From Lepidodermella squamata (lineage: Eukaryota; Gastrotricha), in contig JBLDXI010000007.1 in assembly GCA_047495785.1 (NCBI GenBank), positions 248,001 to 312,000 of the forward strand: a DNA stretch of 64,000 nt. The letters run 5' to 3'. Within the stretch, counting starts at the first letter, position 1; each line of letters begins with the position of its first letter. This document shows positions 1-10,401 of this stretch, in pieces. The notes beneath the pieces are model-generated. The model had not been told where the DNA came from, made no database searches, and saw nothing but the letters and a program-made list of their open reading frames with translations. Position numbers and translations under genes: made by a program.

Positions 1-69
1 GAATGCCAAAAGACAAAATTGGCGCAAAGAATGCACCTTTAGTCTTCACCCTCAACAGGAACAATAGGT

Positions 70-240
70 CTTTCTCAAAAAAGTCTCTTTACCCACCTAA
101 AAAAAATGAGGACGCGGAAGAACTTTGTCACGTTGTTTCTAAGGGACAATTAAAAAAATAGTAGAATAAATAGAAACAACGTGACAAAGTTCTTCCGCGT
201 CCTCATTCTTTTTAGGTGGGTAAAGGGACTTTTTTTGAGA
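70..240. repeat. foldback (inverted-repeat) element
   Basis: Two nearly identical arms of about 70 nt (roughly 70-141 and 171-240) are reverse complements, separated by about 29 nt. The arms share GAGGACGCGGAAGAACTTTG and its complement, with a few mismatches in the A/T run. It has no coding capacity. It looks like a MITE-type or foldback insertion; no target-site duplication was identified with confidence. Confidence 0.85.
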
Positions 241-1247
241 GTGGTCATAAGCCGTTAAATGACCCAATCAGGTTTTTTGTACCAGGCTAAGTGATGATAG
301 GGACGATCAGGTATGACTTTTTTTACGAAGACTTTGGCCACGCAGAATAATCTTTGCATAAAGCTGTGATTGACATAGTATTTCGAAGCCGCCTGCTTCC
401 CGCTCAAGTGATTTTTGGACATTCGATTCCTTCAAACTTTCATCCACCTTCGTGCTGGCTTATAATTGGAGATTTTCATAGCCACTTCCTAAATTCGGCT
501 GCCGGCCGATTTTTGAACATGAAGTGCTGTGCAGCAGTTTTTTCACGAAGATCAAGCAATTTGCACTGTCTGTTTCAATCTGTTTCGTGACTTTTCAAGC
601 ACCTGATCGCAAAAAATGATAATAAATGGGCTAGGTGGATCATGAGGAAAAGCTCACAGGTAAAGCAACAAAGGCAATTTCCACACTAAACTTATCGAGG
701 AAAATTTAACGGTATCAAGCTTAAGAAGAGCCATAAATTGGCCACAAATCAAGGTAAAATCATCCGGACTTGTGGGAACTGGCATTCGATAGCCCGAGGA
801 TTCTTCTATAAATTTGTTTTTTTGCCAATTTTTTTTCAAAAAATTCAACAGGATGGCTAAGTAGGGAATACCCTAAAAGTGGCCGAATTTAGGGTGCAAT
901 GCTCTATAATATCAAAGCCAAAAAATTGCATCATTTTTACCTACCGGTTTTAGACAAAGTTTTGGTGTTTACCACGAAATTTCAATCTTGGTTAATAGTG
1001 TATTTTTTGCCTCTTTGAGAAAAAATTTACTAATGAAGTTTGTAAATTATAGTAGGTTGAAAATCGCAGTCCGTGATTTGTAAAACAACAGCGCACTTGT
1101 TCAAAAGCAGGCGGTGTTTTTTTCAAATCACGTGTATCCAAAGCAAAATACGCGCGCGCGTGGCTGTCCGCTGACCTAAAAAATGTGTTTCAATTCATTT
1201 TATTTTCATGATTTCAGTTGCACGAGAACAAGCTTTATTATTACCAG
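241..1247. other. non-coding stretch upstream of the lectin gene
   Basis: AT-rich sequence with only short, compositionally non-coding frames. A CG alternation (CGCGCGCGCG, 1151-1160) lies about 90 nt before the start codon at 1248, and a 3' splice-site-like TTTCAG ends near 1217, about 30 nt before that ATG. Either a 5'UTR intron or trans-splicing would fit. Confidence 0.5.
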
Positions 1248-4200
1248 ATGTTGTATTTTCCGTGTTTTTGGCTGTCATTTGTCACTGCCGCAGCTTTTTT
1301 CCAAGCGGCTTCGTGCTACAACTGGCTGCGATGCTTCTCACAATTCGACAACACATTCGTTCAATGCCGAAATGACGCCCCCAACTGTCCAACGCTTACA
1401 GAATATCAAGTTAGAGAATTATTCACGCTAGAATAAAATTGTTAATTAAAAAATCACTAAATTATGAAGTTGAGAATAAATCTTTCATCTTGAGAAAGAG
1501 TAATCATTTATTTTTTCTATCTTGAAAATTTAATTTTGCAAATCTGCGATAACTATTTCATTCTATCTAATATTTTACGGGTTCTCCTCTTACCGGAACC
1601 TAATTTGCGATTGCGGAACCATATTTATTGGACGTAGAACCACTTTTCAGAATTTCGAAAGGTGATACAATATCGTAAGTCTGAATAAAGGATTTTTAAA
1701 TTCAGCGTAAAATTATTTACAAGACGTAGCATTCACGTTAGAAATCATACATTGTCTCAAATTCTTGGAGTGATTTAAAAATCAATATTTGGCATATTTT
1801 CAATATTTTCAGGTACACGCTCAAAATAAGGAGCCTCTACACGGGTGACAAATTATAATTGAATTGTAAATCGCAATTTTGGCCCCCTATGGGGATAATT
1901 GCAGTTCCTATTTGAGTCGTCTAGGGGTGTATCTCTGTTTCTTTCGACACCTCCCTCACCTTCCCGGTCGTTCTATGGGGTTTTGCTTCGAGCGCGTATA
2001 GGTTCCGCAAGATGCAAATTTGGTTCCGCTAAAAAATATTCCGCCATTTTATTTTATACAGGTCAACTATGGCGCGCAAGATTCTACGCTATGTATTCGA
2101 GGCGTATGCTGTTTGCAGCAGTTTTGCTCATATAAATTAACAACTTCTGTTTTAGAACGGCAAAATTTGCTACAGATTTGCGGCAATCACTCCACGATGC
2201 ACGAGCGGGGCAGATAAGTGTGATGCTGATGAAATCGTGGTGAGTAATAGGTTTACAAAAATCGAATTGCAAATTTACACTCGATTTTTGGACAGCTAAA
2301 TTTCTTTCGCGGTAGCTTATTACTGAGTGCTAATCAAAAGGCGTGCAGAGATGCAATCAGCAAATTCGGCGTAAGTTTATTCTGTACTTCTCGAGTAAAA
2401 TGACTTCATTTGATCACCTTACCTCTCAGAATCAACCATTCCAACGTTGTACTTCAAATGGTCGGACAGTCACGTGCGTTCCAAGTGTCGATAACGTCTT
2501 TTCATGCCCAGCAAATACGGTATTTTATACAAATCGCGCATGAACGATATTTCTCAGATCGAGCGAATATTATTTAGACGATTGGTGGTGTAACTTATGG
2601 CAATTTGAATGCCTGTTTGAATGGAGCCGGTGAGTTATCAATTGATGACAATACCGTAATCCGGTTCAACTTTGAACACCTACGTCCATGCAAACTTCTA
2701 TATGCTGCGTGTAAATTCAACATATGTGATTTTGGTCCAGTTTTCAATGTAGTTCGACTGAGGCCGCCCACCGTAACATCCTGATATTTTTTATTCTCGG
2801 AAATTCGCAAGCGTAAGGATTTGGCAAGGGGTACCCCAAAAGTACAACTTTGAACACCAAGAAATAAAAAATCCACCTTTATTCGTGCGCAGAGAATTTC
2901 GCGAGAAATTTGCTATTTTCAACTCGCTGGTTTGCTCCATAGAGAGCGTAGTGGGCGAAAATTGAAAAATTATAATAAGTTATTAACATTTTTATGGTGG
3001 GCTTTTTACTCGGTATTTGAAATTAATTCGTTGCCATTACGATATAGGAAGTCTTTTTCTGATCACTACGTTCTCTATGGGGCATAGTAGGGTTCAGTAA
3101 ATGCGAACGAAGTCTATAAAAACTTCTATAGAAACATTCTCCACAAAGTCAAAATAATGAATTTCTATCGTGTTCAAAGTTGTACCGGCTACCCTGGCAA
3201 CTTTGAGCGAACGCCACGCAAAAACTACTCTATAGATGGGTGTGCCATTTTGGCTACTTCTTCAGAAAAGTATAAGCTTGAATTCGCCAAGTTGGACCGC
3301 TCGGATATCTGCTACGGTTATCGTAGGGCAACACTTCAAAGTAGACCAAAAACGCTGTTTTTTCGAGAATTTTCAAGGGAGAGACCGTGGGGTCTGTGTT
3401 GATGAAACTTGGCAAAATGTTAGACCACAACGATATCTGTATTCAGTAAAATTCCCAAGTGGTAGATCCCCATGGTTTCAGAGAAAAGCTGATTTGCGTG
3501 AAATGTTCAAACTATAGTACCTGTTCAAAGTTGTACCGGATTACGGTAATTATTGACAAACATATTTTGATGATTTCAATTCAGTGCAAGTGCCCGATAG
3601 CGAGAAGCCCCACATTCGCTGCTTCGATGCCACAACTCGTAATTTTGTCGGCTGTCGACTCGCTTCTGCCGGTTGCGGGAGTGATGTTCCTGATTATTCG
3701 AGTGGAAGTTACAGAACCCTTGCAAACTGCCTCCGTTGGGTAAATCTCAAAAACATTAATTATTTCTTCATTTGTTTTGCTTTGTTTAGCGAGCTGCCAA
3801 GTGCCTCACTGCCGCTGGGGAGATTTGCTACAATTTGTGCCCCTCGGGCTCACAATTGGTATTATGATTCGTTTTACTGACTTCATCTGTTTTGTAAATC
3901 TTGGGTTTTGATGCTGCTAGCTCGCCATCTTCTCTTCGGCTCCGACATTTGCTGAAAACTACGCCGCATGCCAGGGGAATATTTCATTGGTAAAATATTA
4001 TGATTGGTTGATTTATTGTCAGAAGGACAGCTGCTTATTGTGTTTTTAATCAGCCTCTTGATTGTAAGAACAACGGAACTTATCAACCAGCTACTAGAAC
4101 TTGCGCCTGCACTGCGGCGTACCGCGGCGAAACTTGCCAATTGAGTGAGTTTATCGCGGCTGTGTCTTTTGTCGTTAATGAAAATTTTGAGGCGGGGCCC

Positions 4201-7200
4201 AAATGAGACGCTCCGCCTGAAAAATATTCATTGTTATTCGAGAACTTCCACCAGGAAGCAACCATGGTTTTAATATTTCGAAAACAGGTTTTATCTCATA
4301 ACATAAAGGATTTCTTTCTGAACATATATTGGCGTTAGCAGTATCAACGTATCCAGCAAAATAAAATTTCAATGTTATAAAAAATAAATAAATAAATTCT
4401 GATGGAGTGTCTCAACGCATGACCACTATTTTCTTTGCCTCGCATTTTTCTGTAACCATGAGGAACTTTCCTGAAATTCTCGTTAGAATGGGATTTTCTT
4501 AACTTCACTTTCTCAACTAAGGTCTCTGATGAGTCTCATGGCCCAGACGAAACGTATACACGTCAGACTAGCCATTTTTAGAATGGGATTTGTGAGAAGA
4601 AATTGGTGGCAAAATTTTGATCGAGGAATCTGGAATTATTGGAATAAGGATTATGGAACATCAAGTAATTATTTGACATCACTGGCAGCTCTGCCCAACG
4701 AGTAGCATTGCTACTTTGCTGCCAAAGTAGTATATTTTTAATTTCGGGCTTTCGTCTTTAATTTCAGGCTTTAATTTTTTCAGAGCGATATTTCTGGTCA
4801 GGCAATGGACCATGGCGGGGAACTATCCGCAGCTGCGCTAATCAGGGTAATTCTCGAGTTGCAGTGATAAAGACGCAAGAAGAATACGAACTGGCTAAGA
4901 AGGCGATTGACACCGGATTTACAAATTTGGACCGTTATTGGATAGGAGCGACGGCTGTTTTCAACTGGTTGGATGGCTCAACTGTCAACATGTATTCCGA
5001 TAAGTATTGGTCCGTCGATGATCAAGAACCTCGTGGTCGGGGTGAATGTATGAACGATTTTTTTATTTTTGCATCCATATTAGAAGGCAGAACCTAAATG
5101 GAGGGCAGTTATATAAGCCAGAACCCCTAAATATGCCCCATGTAAGATTTAACCCAAAATTGTTATAGGTAATCAATTATGGATCCACTGAAAGCTTAGG
5201 CCTTCTCTCTTGCGCATCACTTAATAATGCACTGTAATGCTCAGGTCTCACATTCTCAACCAGCAGTGGTTTCGCCGATTCAGATTGCAGCCATAACCTG
5301 ACGATGTCGGCTTGTAGTAGCCCTACCGATGTGCGTAATCAATTTCTAATCATCGAGCACATTTTCTAGATGTTTCTTTCTTACAGCCATCTGATATTGT
5401 AATGGGAGGTGTGTTACCGGGTGGGTATGATGATCACTTGCAGTTCTGCAATTCTTTGCAAAGAACACTGCCGATCGTCAAAAGCCCGGCTGTTGCGGCA
5501 GCCCTGAGGCAGTCCATGGTGGATTTTAATGGCGGCGATGACAAAGTGGTATACTTAGGCGCTCGGCGCCCCAACAACCTCGACTCATTTATCTGGTCAA
5601 CTGCTGATACGTTTACGATGGCTACGTCATTGCCACCATTCTCAACTGCGTCGGTTCTGAGTAAAGAAAATCATTGTAAGCTCTGAAAGCAAGCGTAGTT
5701 GTTTATGACGTTTGTAAGCTTGTTGCAAAAATTGAAGGCTGCGCGATTTTTATTACGATTGACGCTACATCCTAATGATTCATAGTAAGTTCGTACCAGT
5801 AGAATCGTACCGTGATTCATTCGTAACTTGATACATATTCAGATAGAGTACAAGATCGATCTGAAAATTTGTTTTAAGCACAAATTAATGCCCGGTTAAA
5901 ATTTCGAAAATGGTGATCTTTTCGTAACAAGCGTTAATAGAAGGAAAAACGAAAATAGAGCAAAACGACAAACAAGCAAATTAAATAATCAATTTTATCG
6001 CGAAAATTGCGCAACGAAATAGGAGCAAAACGAATAAAGAGCAACGACAGTAGAGCAAATTAATGAATAATATATGTGTCGTATATAATGTGGACTTTTA
6101 TCTAATGTCAACTTTACATAGCAAAAGTGCCCTATGTAATGTTGATTTTCATCCCGATTTCTGAAAGCCCTTGGAATCCCAAGTTGACCACAAATTAGAG
6201 TCGGCATCGAGGAATTCGAATCTGATATTTTGAAAGAAATACCGATCACCCAAACTCCCAAAATGATCGATTTTCGAAAATCGATTCCGATCGATTTTTC
6301 GAATATTGTCGATATCATCGGCTATGTTTCACCCATGTGAATGAAGAAATTCATTTTCGAATTCCTCGATGCCGACTCTAATTTGTGGTCAACTTGGGAT
6401 TCCAAGGGCTTTCAGAAATCGGGATGAAAATCAACATTACATAGGGCACTTTTGCTATGTAAAGTTGACATTAGATAAAAGTCCACATTATATACGACAT
6501 ATGCATATATAGAGCAACGAAAATACATTGTGGTCTGAAACTTGTAAAGATGCGACTTGAAATTCACGAATCGTAGTTGAAAATTGAATGATGATGGGCA
6601 CATGACCTTGTAGCTACGCAGTAGTTTGAGTTCATTTTCTCCATCAGCTTTTTTCATTTTCAAAAATAATATTTTAAATGGAAATTGACTTTATTAAAAT
6701 ATTAATAATTTAATAATAATATAATATAATAATAATTTAATTTATTAATAATTCAGAAACTAGTTCATCGAAGCAATAAACTAACGCGGTTTAGAGTTAC
6801 CGAATTACATATCCGTGAAGGAGACACGCAGTAAGAGAAGGGTCCTTACCCAAGCCCGGAAGAAAATTTGAGAAAGTGAAATGTTCTAGCCCAATGATTG
6901 GGACTTATTTTTGTGACAGAAAAAAATATGCCTTTTCATACCTTCAATTATTTGGCCTAGTTAGGAATTGAGGTGAGGTAGAAGTTAAGGTGAAGACGCG
7001 AATCTAGGAAAAAAGAGCTAACTCTACGTAATGGCTAATCAGATGTGCGCCATTGAATTGAAGCTGATAAATAGATTGAAGAAATTGATTAGCTTCGTGA
7101 TCATCAGGTATCTGAAAACGCAATTATTTGAATAAATGCGCGTTCTTTACTATTTTCAGACCACACTATTTCTATTCCGTTGCTCCGTTAGTAATAAATC

Positions 7201-7393
7201 TTTAAAAATGAACTAGCGAGTACCAACTACTCACTATACTAATTACTATTACTATTCACCATCTGAATTCTTCAAGAATAATAATTCAAGAAATCTTTCA
7301 CATGTTTCAGGCCTCGCTCTTCAGCGATCTGATTACAAACTCGCTGCATATAAATGTCAGTCTAGTCTGTATGGCCTTTGCGAGCGGCTGTGA
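1248..7393 (+). CDS. secreted mosaic protein: Cys-rich modules, EGF-like domain and two C-type lectin domains
   Basis: Fourteen exons splice in frame to about 536 residues: 1248-1409, 2062-2103, 2156-2239, 2296-2370, 2430-2519, 2578-2629, 3585-3739, 3790-3858, 3921-3989, 4054-4144, 4784-5047, 5245-5330, 5387-5675, 7311-7393. The N-terminus (MLYFPCFWLSFVTAAAFF) is a signal peptide. Residues about 23-266 hold repeated Cys-rich modules with motifs such as RCFSQF, ICYRF, IRCFD and ICYNLC that I do not recognise. An EGF-like domain follows (CKNNGTY...TCACTAAYRGETC, about 267-296). The first C-type lectin domain has YFWSG...YWIGA...FNWLDGS and a C-terminal half in exon 12. The second (GYDDHLQFC...YLGARR...FIWS) ends in YKCQSSLYGLCE in the last exon. 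Neither shows a clear EPN/QPD sugar-binding triplet followed by WND, so calcium-dependent sugar binding is doubtful. Likely extracellular recognition or matrix. The 1.6-kb last intron carries a foldback element; its phase-1 junction restores the final Cys codon, which supports the model. Confidence 0.8.
1588..2043. repeat. inverted-repeat element in lectin-gene intron 1
   Basis: A left arm near 1588-1630 (ACCGGAACCTAATTTGCGAT...GCGGAACC) is an imperfect reverse complement of a right arm near 2002-2043 (GGTTCCGCAAGATGCAAATT...GGTTCCGC). The same AAATTTGGTTCCGCTA motif recurs as short tandem copies at 48.84-48.93 kb, so this is a dispersed family. The boundaries are approximate. Confidence 0.55.
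2649..3560. repeat. foldback element filling lectin-gene intron 6
   Basis: The left end (about 2649-2679, ATACCGTAATCCGGTTCAAC then TTTGAACAC) is the near-perfect reverse complement of the right end (about 3526-3556, TGTTCAAAGTTGTACCGGAT then TACGGTAAT). Further internal copies of the AACTTTGAACAC / GTTCAAAGTTGTACCGG motif lie near 2849 and 3172. No protein-like frame is conserved inside, so it is probably non-autonomous. It makes up nearly the whole 955-nt intron. Confidence 0.65.
6078..6498. repeat. foldback element with 143-nt arms in the last lectin-gene intron
   Basis: Left arm 6078-6220 and right arm 6356-6498 are reverse complements with essentially no mismatch (for example GTCGTATATAATGTGGAC against GTCCACATTATATACGAC), separated by 135 nt that are themselves rich in TCGATTTTCGAAAATCGA-like palindromes. 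The near identity of the arms suggests a young insertion or conversion between arms. A decayed relative lies at 13427-13829. Confidence 0.9.
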
Positions 7394-7696
7394 ATCAATG
7401 GATCCCGTTCTATCGCAGTGCAGTGCAAAACTATGCACCCTGAAGTTCGCTTGACTATTCGCTTGTCTTTCCAACTCTAACAGCCCAGCGCTCGTGATGT
7501 AGAGATTCAACAGAAGTTATAACTTCCATTGTCAATTGTCTATGAAATTTTCGAAATTCCCGTTCACCTCGAAGGATACAGTATATTAGTATAAAGAATC
7601 GAGGCTATTTACTGTAAGTAATTTATTGGGCCTTTTGAATGTCTTGATCAGCCTATAATTTATCTAAACAATGCTTCAAGTTATTTCAAAATAAAA
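7394..7696. other. short spacer
   Basis: 3' flank of the lectin gene. Nothing beyond AT-rich sequence; an AATAAA-like signal lies near 7690, just before the next candidate start codon. Confidence 0.4.
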
Positions 7697-8013
7697 ATGA
7701 AAGTTTTCAAATGCTGCAAGTGAGTAAATATGAAGACATTTTTGCATTTTTTAATATTTTCGAGCCAAATAGAGGAGCCAACTCTAATGGCCAAGGCAAG
7801 CCACCATCCAAAAGTATCGACAGAAATATCCGTTCTCTAATTAGCAAATCCAGCCACGTCATCGGCTCAACAGCTGGACTTCGCAGACGACCTGCTGCTA
7901 TTCGCCACGTGGGCCAAGCATCTATAAGGTCGGCTACAAATGCAGTGTTCGATAACCTTGGGAGTGTCAAGAGCCTCGGCTGCACTACAGGGTGGCCACA
8001 AAGAGCCGCTTGA
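7697..8013 (+). CDS. putative small basic protein whose C-terminus runs into a MITE
   Basis: Exon 7697-7719 (MKVFKCC...) and exon 7773-8013 join across a 53-nt intron with a canonical GTGAGT donor and ATAG acceptor, giving 87 residues rich in Ser, Arg and Ala (motifs SIDRNIRSLISKSSH and RRRPAAIRHVG). Base composition rises to coding-like values over 7775-7980. The last nine or so residues are encoded by the terminal repeat of the MITE starting at 7986, so the true 3' end may have been altered by the insertion, or splicing may leave earlier at AAG|GTCGG near 7928. The opposite strand is also open here, which weakens the call. No family recognised. Confidence 0.35.
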
Positions 8014-8114
8014 AGAATTTCAAGCATTCTTTCGTCGATGAAACTCAACAATTTCATTGAAACTTCTCATCGCTCCGCCCCCTCGCGACTTTTGTGGCCA
8101 CCCGCCACCCTGTA
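7986..8114. mobile_element. MITE of the TACAGGGTGGCCA family, copy 1
   Basis: The ends are TACAGGGTGGCCAC and its complement GTGGCCACCC...TGTA. The core contains TTGAAGAATTTCAAGCATTC then TTTCGTCGATGAAACT, which also occurs in the copies at 11215 and 63768. About 130 nt, no coding capacity. The right end has a partial duplication of the GCCACCC motif. Confidence 0.75.
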
Positions 8115-8430
8115 TAGCTGTCATATGAAGCAAAGCCGAACAATACCAGAGCAGCGTATTTATATAGGTCTACAGATTGAGCAAATTTATATTCAATTTA
8201 TATTATTTAATATAAAATAAAAATGTATTGGTATTTTTATTCGGCGGCAAATGTAAAAATTCCTTTGAAAAAACAACAAAACCATTGAAACGAAATAAAA
8301 ATTGATGTGACGCACAGGTGTCGATGTTCATCCGTCAAACGGGTTGAGATTTATCCATAAACGCTTCGGCCGTCTCATAGATACTGAAACAGACTTGTGT
8401 GTTGCTGCTGTGATAGGCGAGTTGCTTTTT

Positions 8431-8613
8431 TCAATCTGAACACCGTATAGATGCAACCACGAAGGTGGTAAGTGCGGCGAACACGCCGATTCCGAGCAGG
8501 CTCGACGCCATGACGCCCAGGCCGAGGTCGGAGAGGATGAAGCCGCTCATTAGCGAAGCACCCGCATTTAGAACAACGAGTAAAACTACCACGACGAACG
8601 CGCACCAACGCAT
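8431..8613 (-). CDS. small two-helix membrane protein
   Basis: A single-exon minus-strand frame of 60 residues starting at an ATG (MRWCAFVVVVLLVVLN...). It is almost entirely two hydrophobic segments (about 4-25 and 33-55) separated by a short FILSDLGLG turn, ending in a short RCSD tail. GC-rich codon use stands out from the flanks and supports a real gene. A 3' splice-site-like TTTTTAG lies 17-18 nt before the ATG on the minus strand, and an AATAAA (minus) lies near 8236. Family unknown. Size and layout resemble the protein at 12483, but similarity at this length is not conclusive. Confidence 0.55.
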   Translation of the reverse strand: MRWCAFVVVVLLVVLNAGASLMSGFILSDLGLGVMASSLLGIGVFAALTTFVVASIRCSD

Positions 8614-10401
8614 TAAATTTTTAATTTTCTAAAAAATAAATTATTAAATAGTATTGCTTTCCGCAGAACGTCCCGATAATAGCCGATTTTAGGTTCAAAA
8701 CTATTGCAAAATCTCACGATGTAAACACGGCCGTAATGTGTATTAAAGCGTGAAATTATCCTTGAAAGAAACCTTCGCGAGTGGTTATGTCTGCCTGGCC
8801 AAAAGATAAATAGCGGAAGCAAGCCAAAAAAGCGTATAGGGGGCCGCCAAAAAAAACCTTGATAGTAGTCTCTTAGCGCTTATAGCTAGACGAATTTCTC
8901 CGACGTTCGCTTAATTCCATCATCACCCGCGCCCCCTGCTCATCGAAAGTACTCATGAACGTATATATTCGCAGCACGATCGGCGGCGTTGAAACGTTGC
9001 TTGGGCGATACGATTACATCGCGGCTGAGCACGCACTACACCATCATAAAAAAAAAGCAGCGATGCACATGCGCAATGCGCACAAAAAAAGCACCGCTCT
9101 CTTGTTTTATTATTGCGCGTTCTTGTGAGCGCGCGCACCCGCTCATCATCGCCATCATCGCGATTATACATAGGTATATTGCGCAAAAAAATATCCCCGC
9201 CATTCCGGATTCCGTGTGTTTTATAACCGCACGTTTTTTTTGGGCCGATACCAACTGATTTATTTCGATGCGTTCGATGCGATGAAACACCGCAAGAACC
9301 ACGCCTCCAGGTTTTTTCGGGTGAGATTATCAAAATGTTCGGCTCTTCCTCTCTAACTACTTGTCCGTGTATCTTGGCGTTCGGCTATTTGCTCTGCACC
9401 CTCTGTACTCTAAAAAAACCAGAACGCTGCCGAAAAAAGTGGGACGAAGAAAACTATTTTTTTGTATCGAAACGCTTGGATATAAATTGATCTCTAACAA
9501 ATATTATATTCGTTGTTATTAAAAATTTAAATCACTCAATCCTGTTTTAAAATGAAAAAGAAATCCGAAAATTTATCAAATTTGATTGGCAGTCGAAGAA
9601 AATGAATGTACTGCTACAGTTAATTTATTCTATTCTTGTGTTATAATGAATGACTTCTGTTGCTGGCACCCGTCCAAGAAATATTATTTGACTGTAAAAA
9701 TGCAAAAAAAATGAATGTTGAAAAACTGAGATTTTTTCGATGCCGTGTTCAAGATTCGGCAGACCGTCATAAAACAGCAAATACCCAAAAGTTTTAACAT
9801 AGTAAGTTTTCGCTGTTTTGTCGCAAAATAAAAAATTTGCTGTTTTGTCGCATTCGCAGTTCTGCGAAGTGCTGTTTTGTCGCCGTACCCTAGATTCAAG
9901 ATCAATGAACGAGTCGAACGACGTTAGAATTGCTGAGAAAGCTAGTCCCAAAATTTACCAGCAAAAAATGCTAATTTGAGTGAGCACTTTTTTCCATTTT
10001 TCTCATTTTTACGTTAATTATCCGCCTCAAATTTTATCGCCATTGTCTGCCGCTTTTATCCAGAGGTGATGATGGGCTAGATGGGTATTCAATTATTTAA
10101 TTAGAATCATCCTAGAATTTAAAACTTTGAAATTTAAAAGTGACAGGTTTAGAACATCCGTCTGCTATTTTCTGAAAAAAATTTTCACATCAAAAGTAAT
10201 GGGTGCCTAATTTGCTCGAGAAGATAGCGGATTAATCTCACTTTCCGCCTCTATTTTATCTCTGTGGCTTTCCATGAAGGTAGAGATAAGCGATTCAAAC
10301 ACGTCGAGATACTAAAGATAGCTGTTAGTCTTTGCATCTCTTGTTCGGTCTTCATTGATAGAGGCACATGGCGTGTCTTTGACATTTTTTTTACATCATG
10401 C
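8614..10401. other. spacer with a GC-rich, CpG-containing block
   Basis: Between a minus-strand gene and a plus-strand gene. The block at about 8900-9330 is rich in GCGC and CGCG steps with an ATGCGCAATGCGCAC run near 9069, and could be a promoter region serving either side. The frames that overlap here on both strands look like chance consequences of composition. 9340-10400 is AT-rich and shows nothing else. Confidence 0.4.

Noticed and set aside
7707-8057. 116-codon minus-strand frame
   Set aside because: It runs through the MITE and opposes a better supported spliced plus-strand model; the openness is likely a composition effect.
8953-9333. Overlapping open frames on both strands in the GC-rich block
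   Set aside because: They arise from composition; translations are low-complexity and rich in Cys/Arg with no splice structure or homology I recognise.
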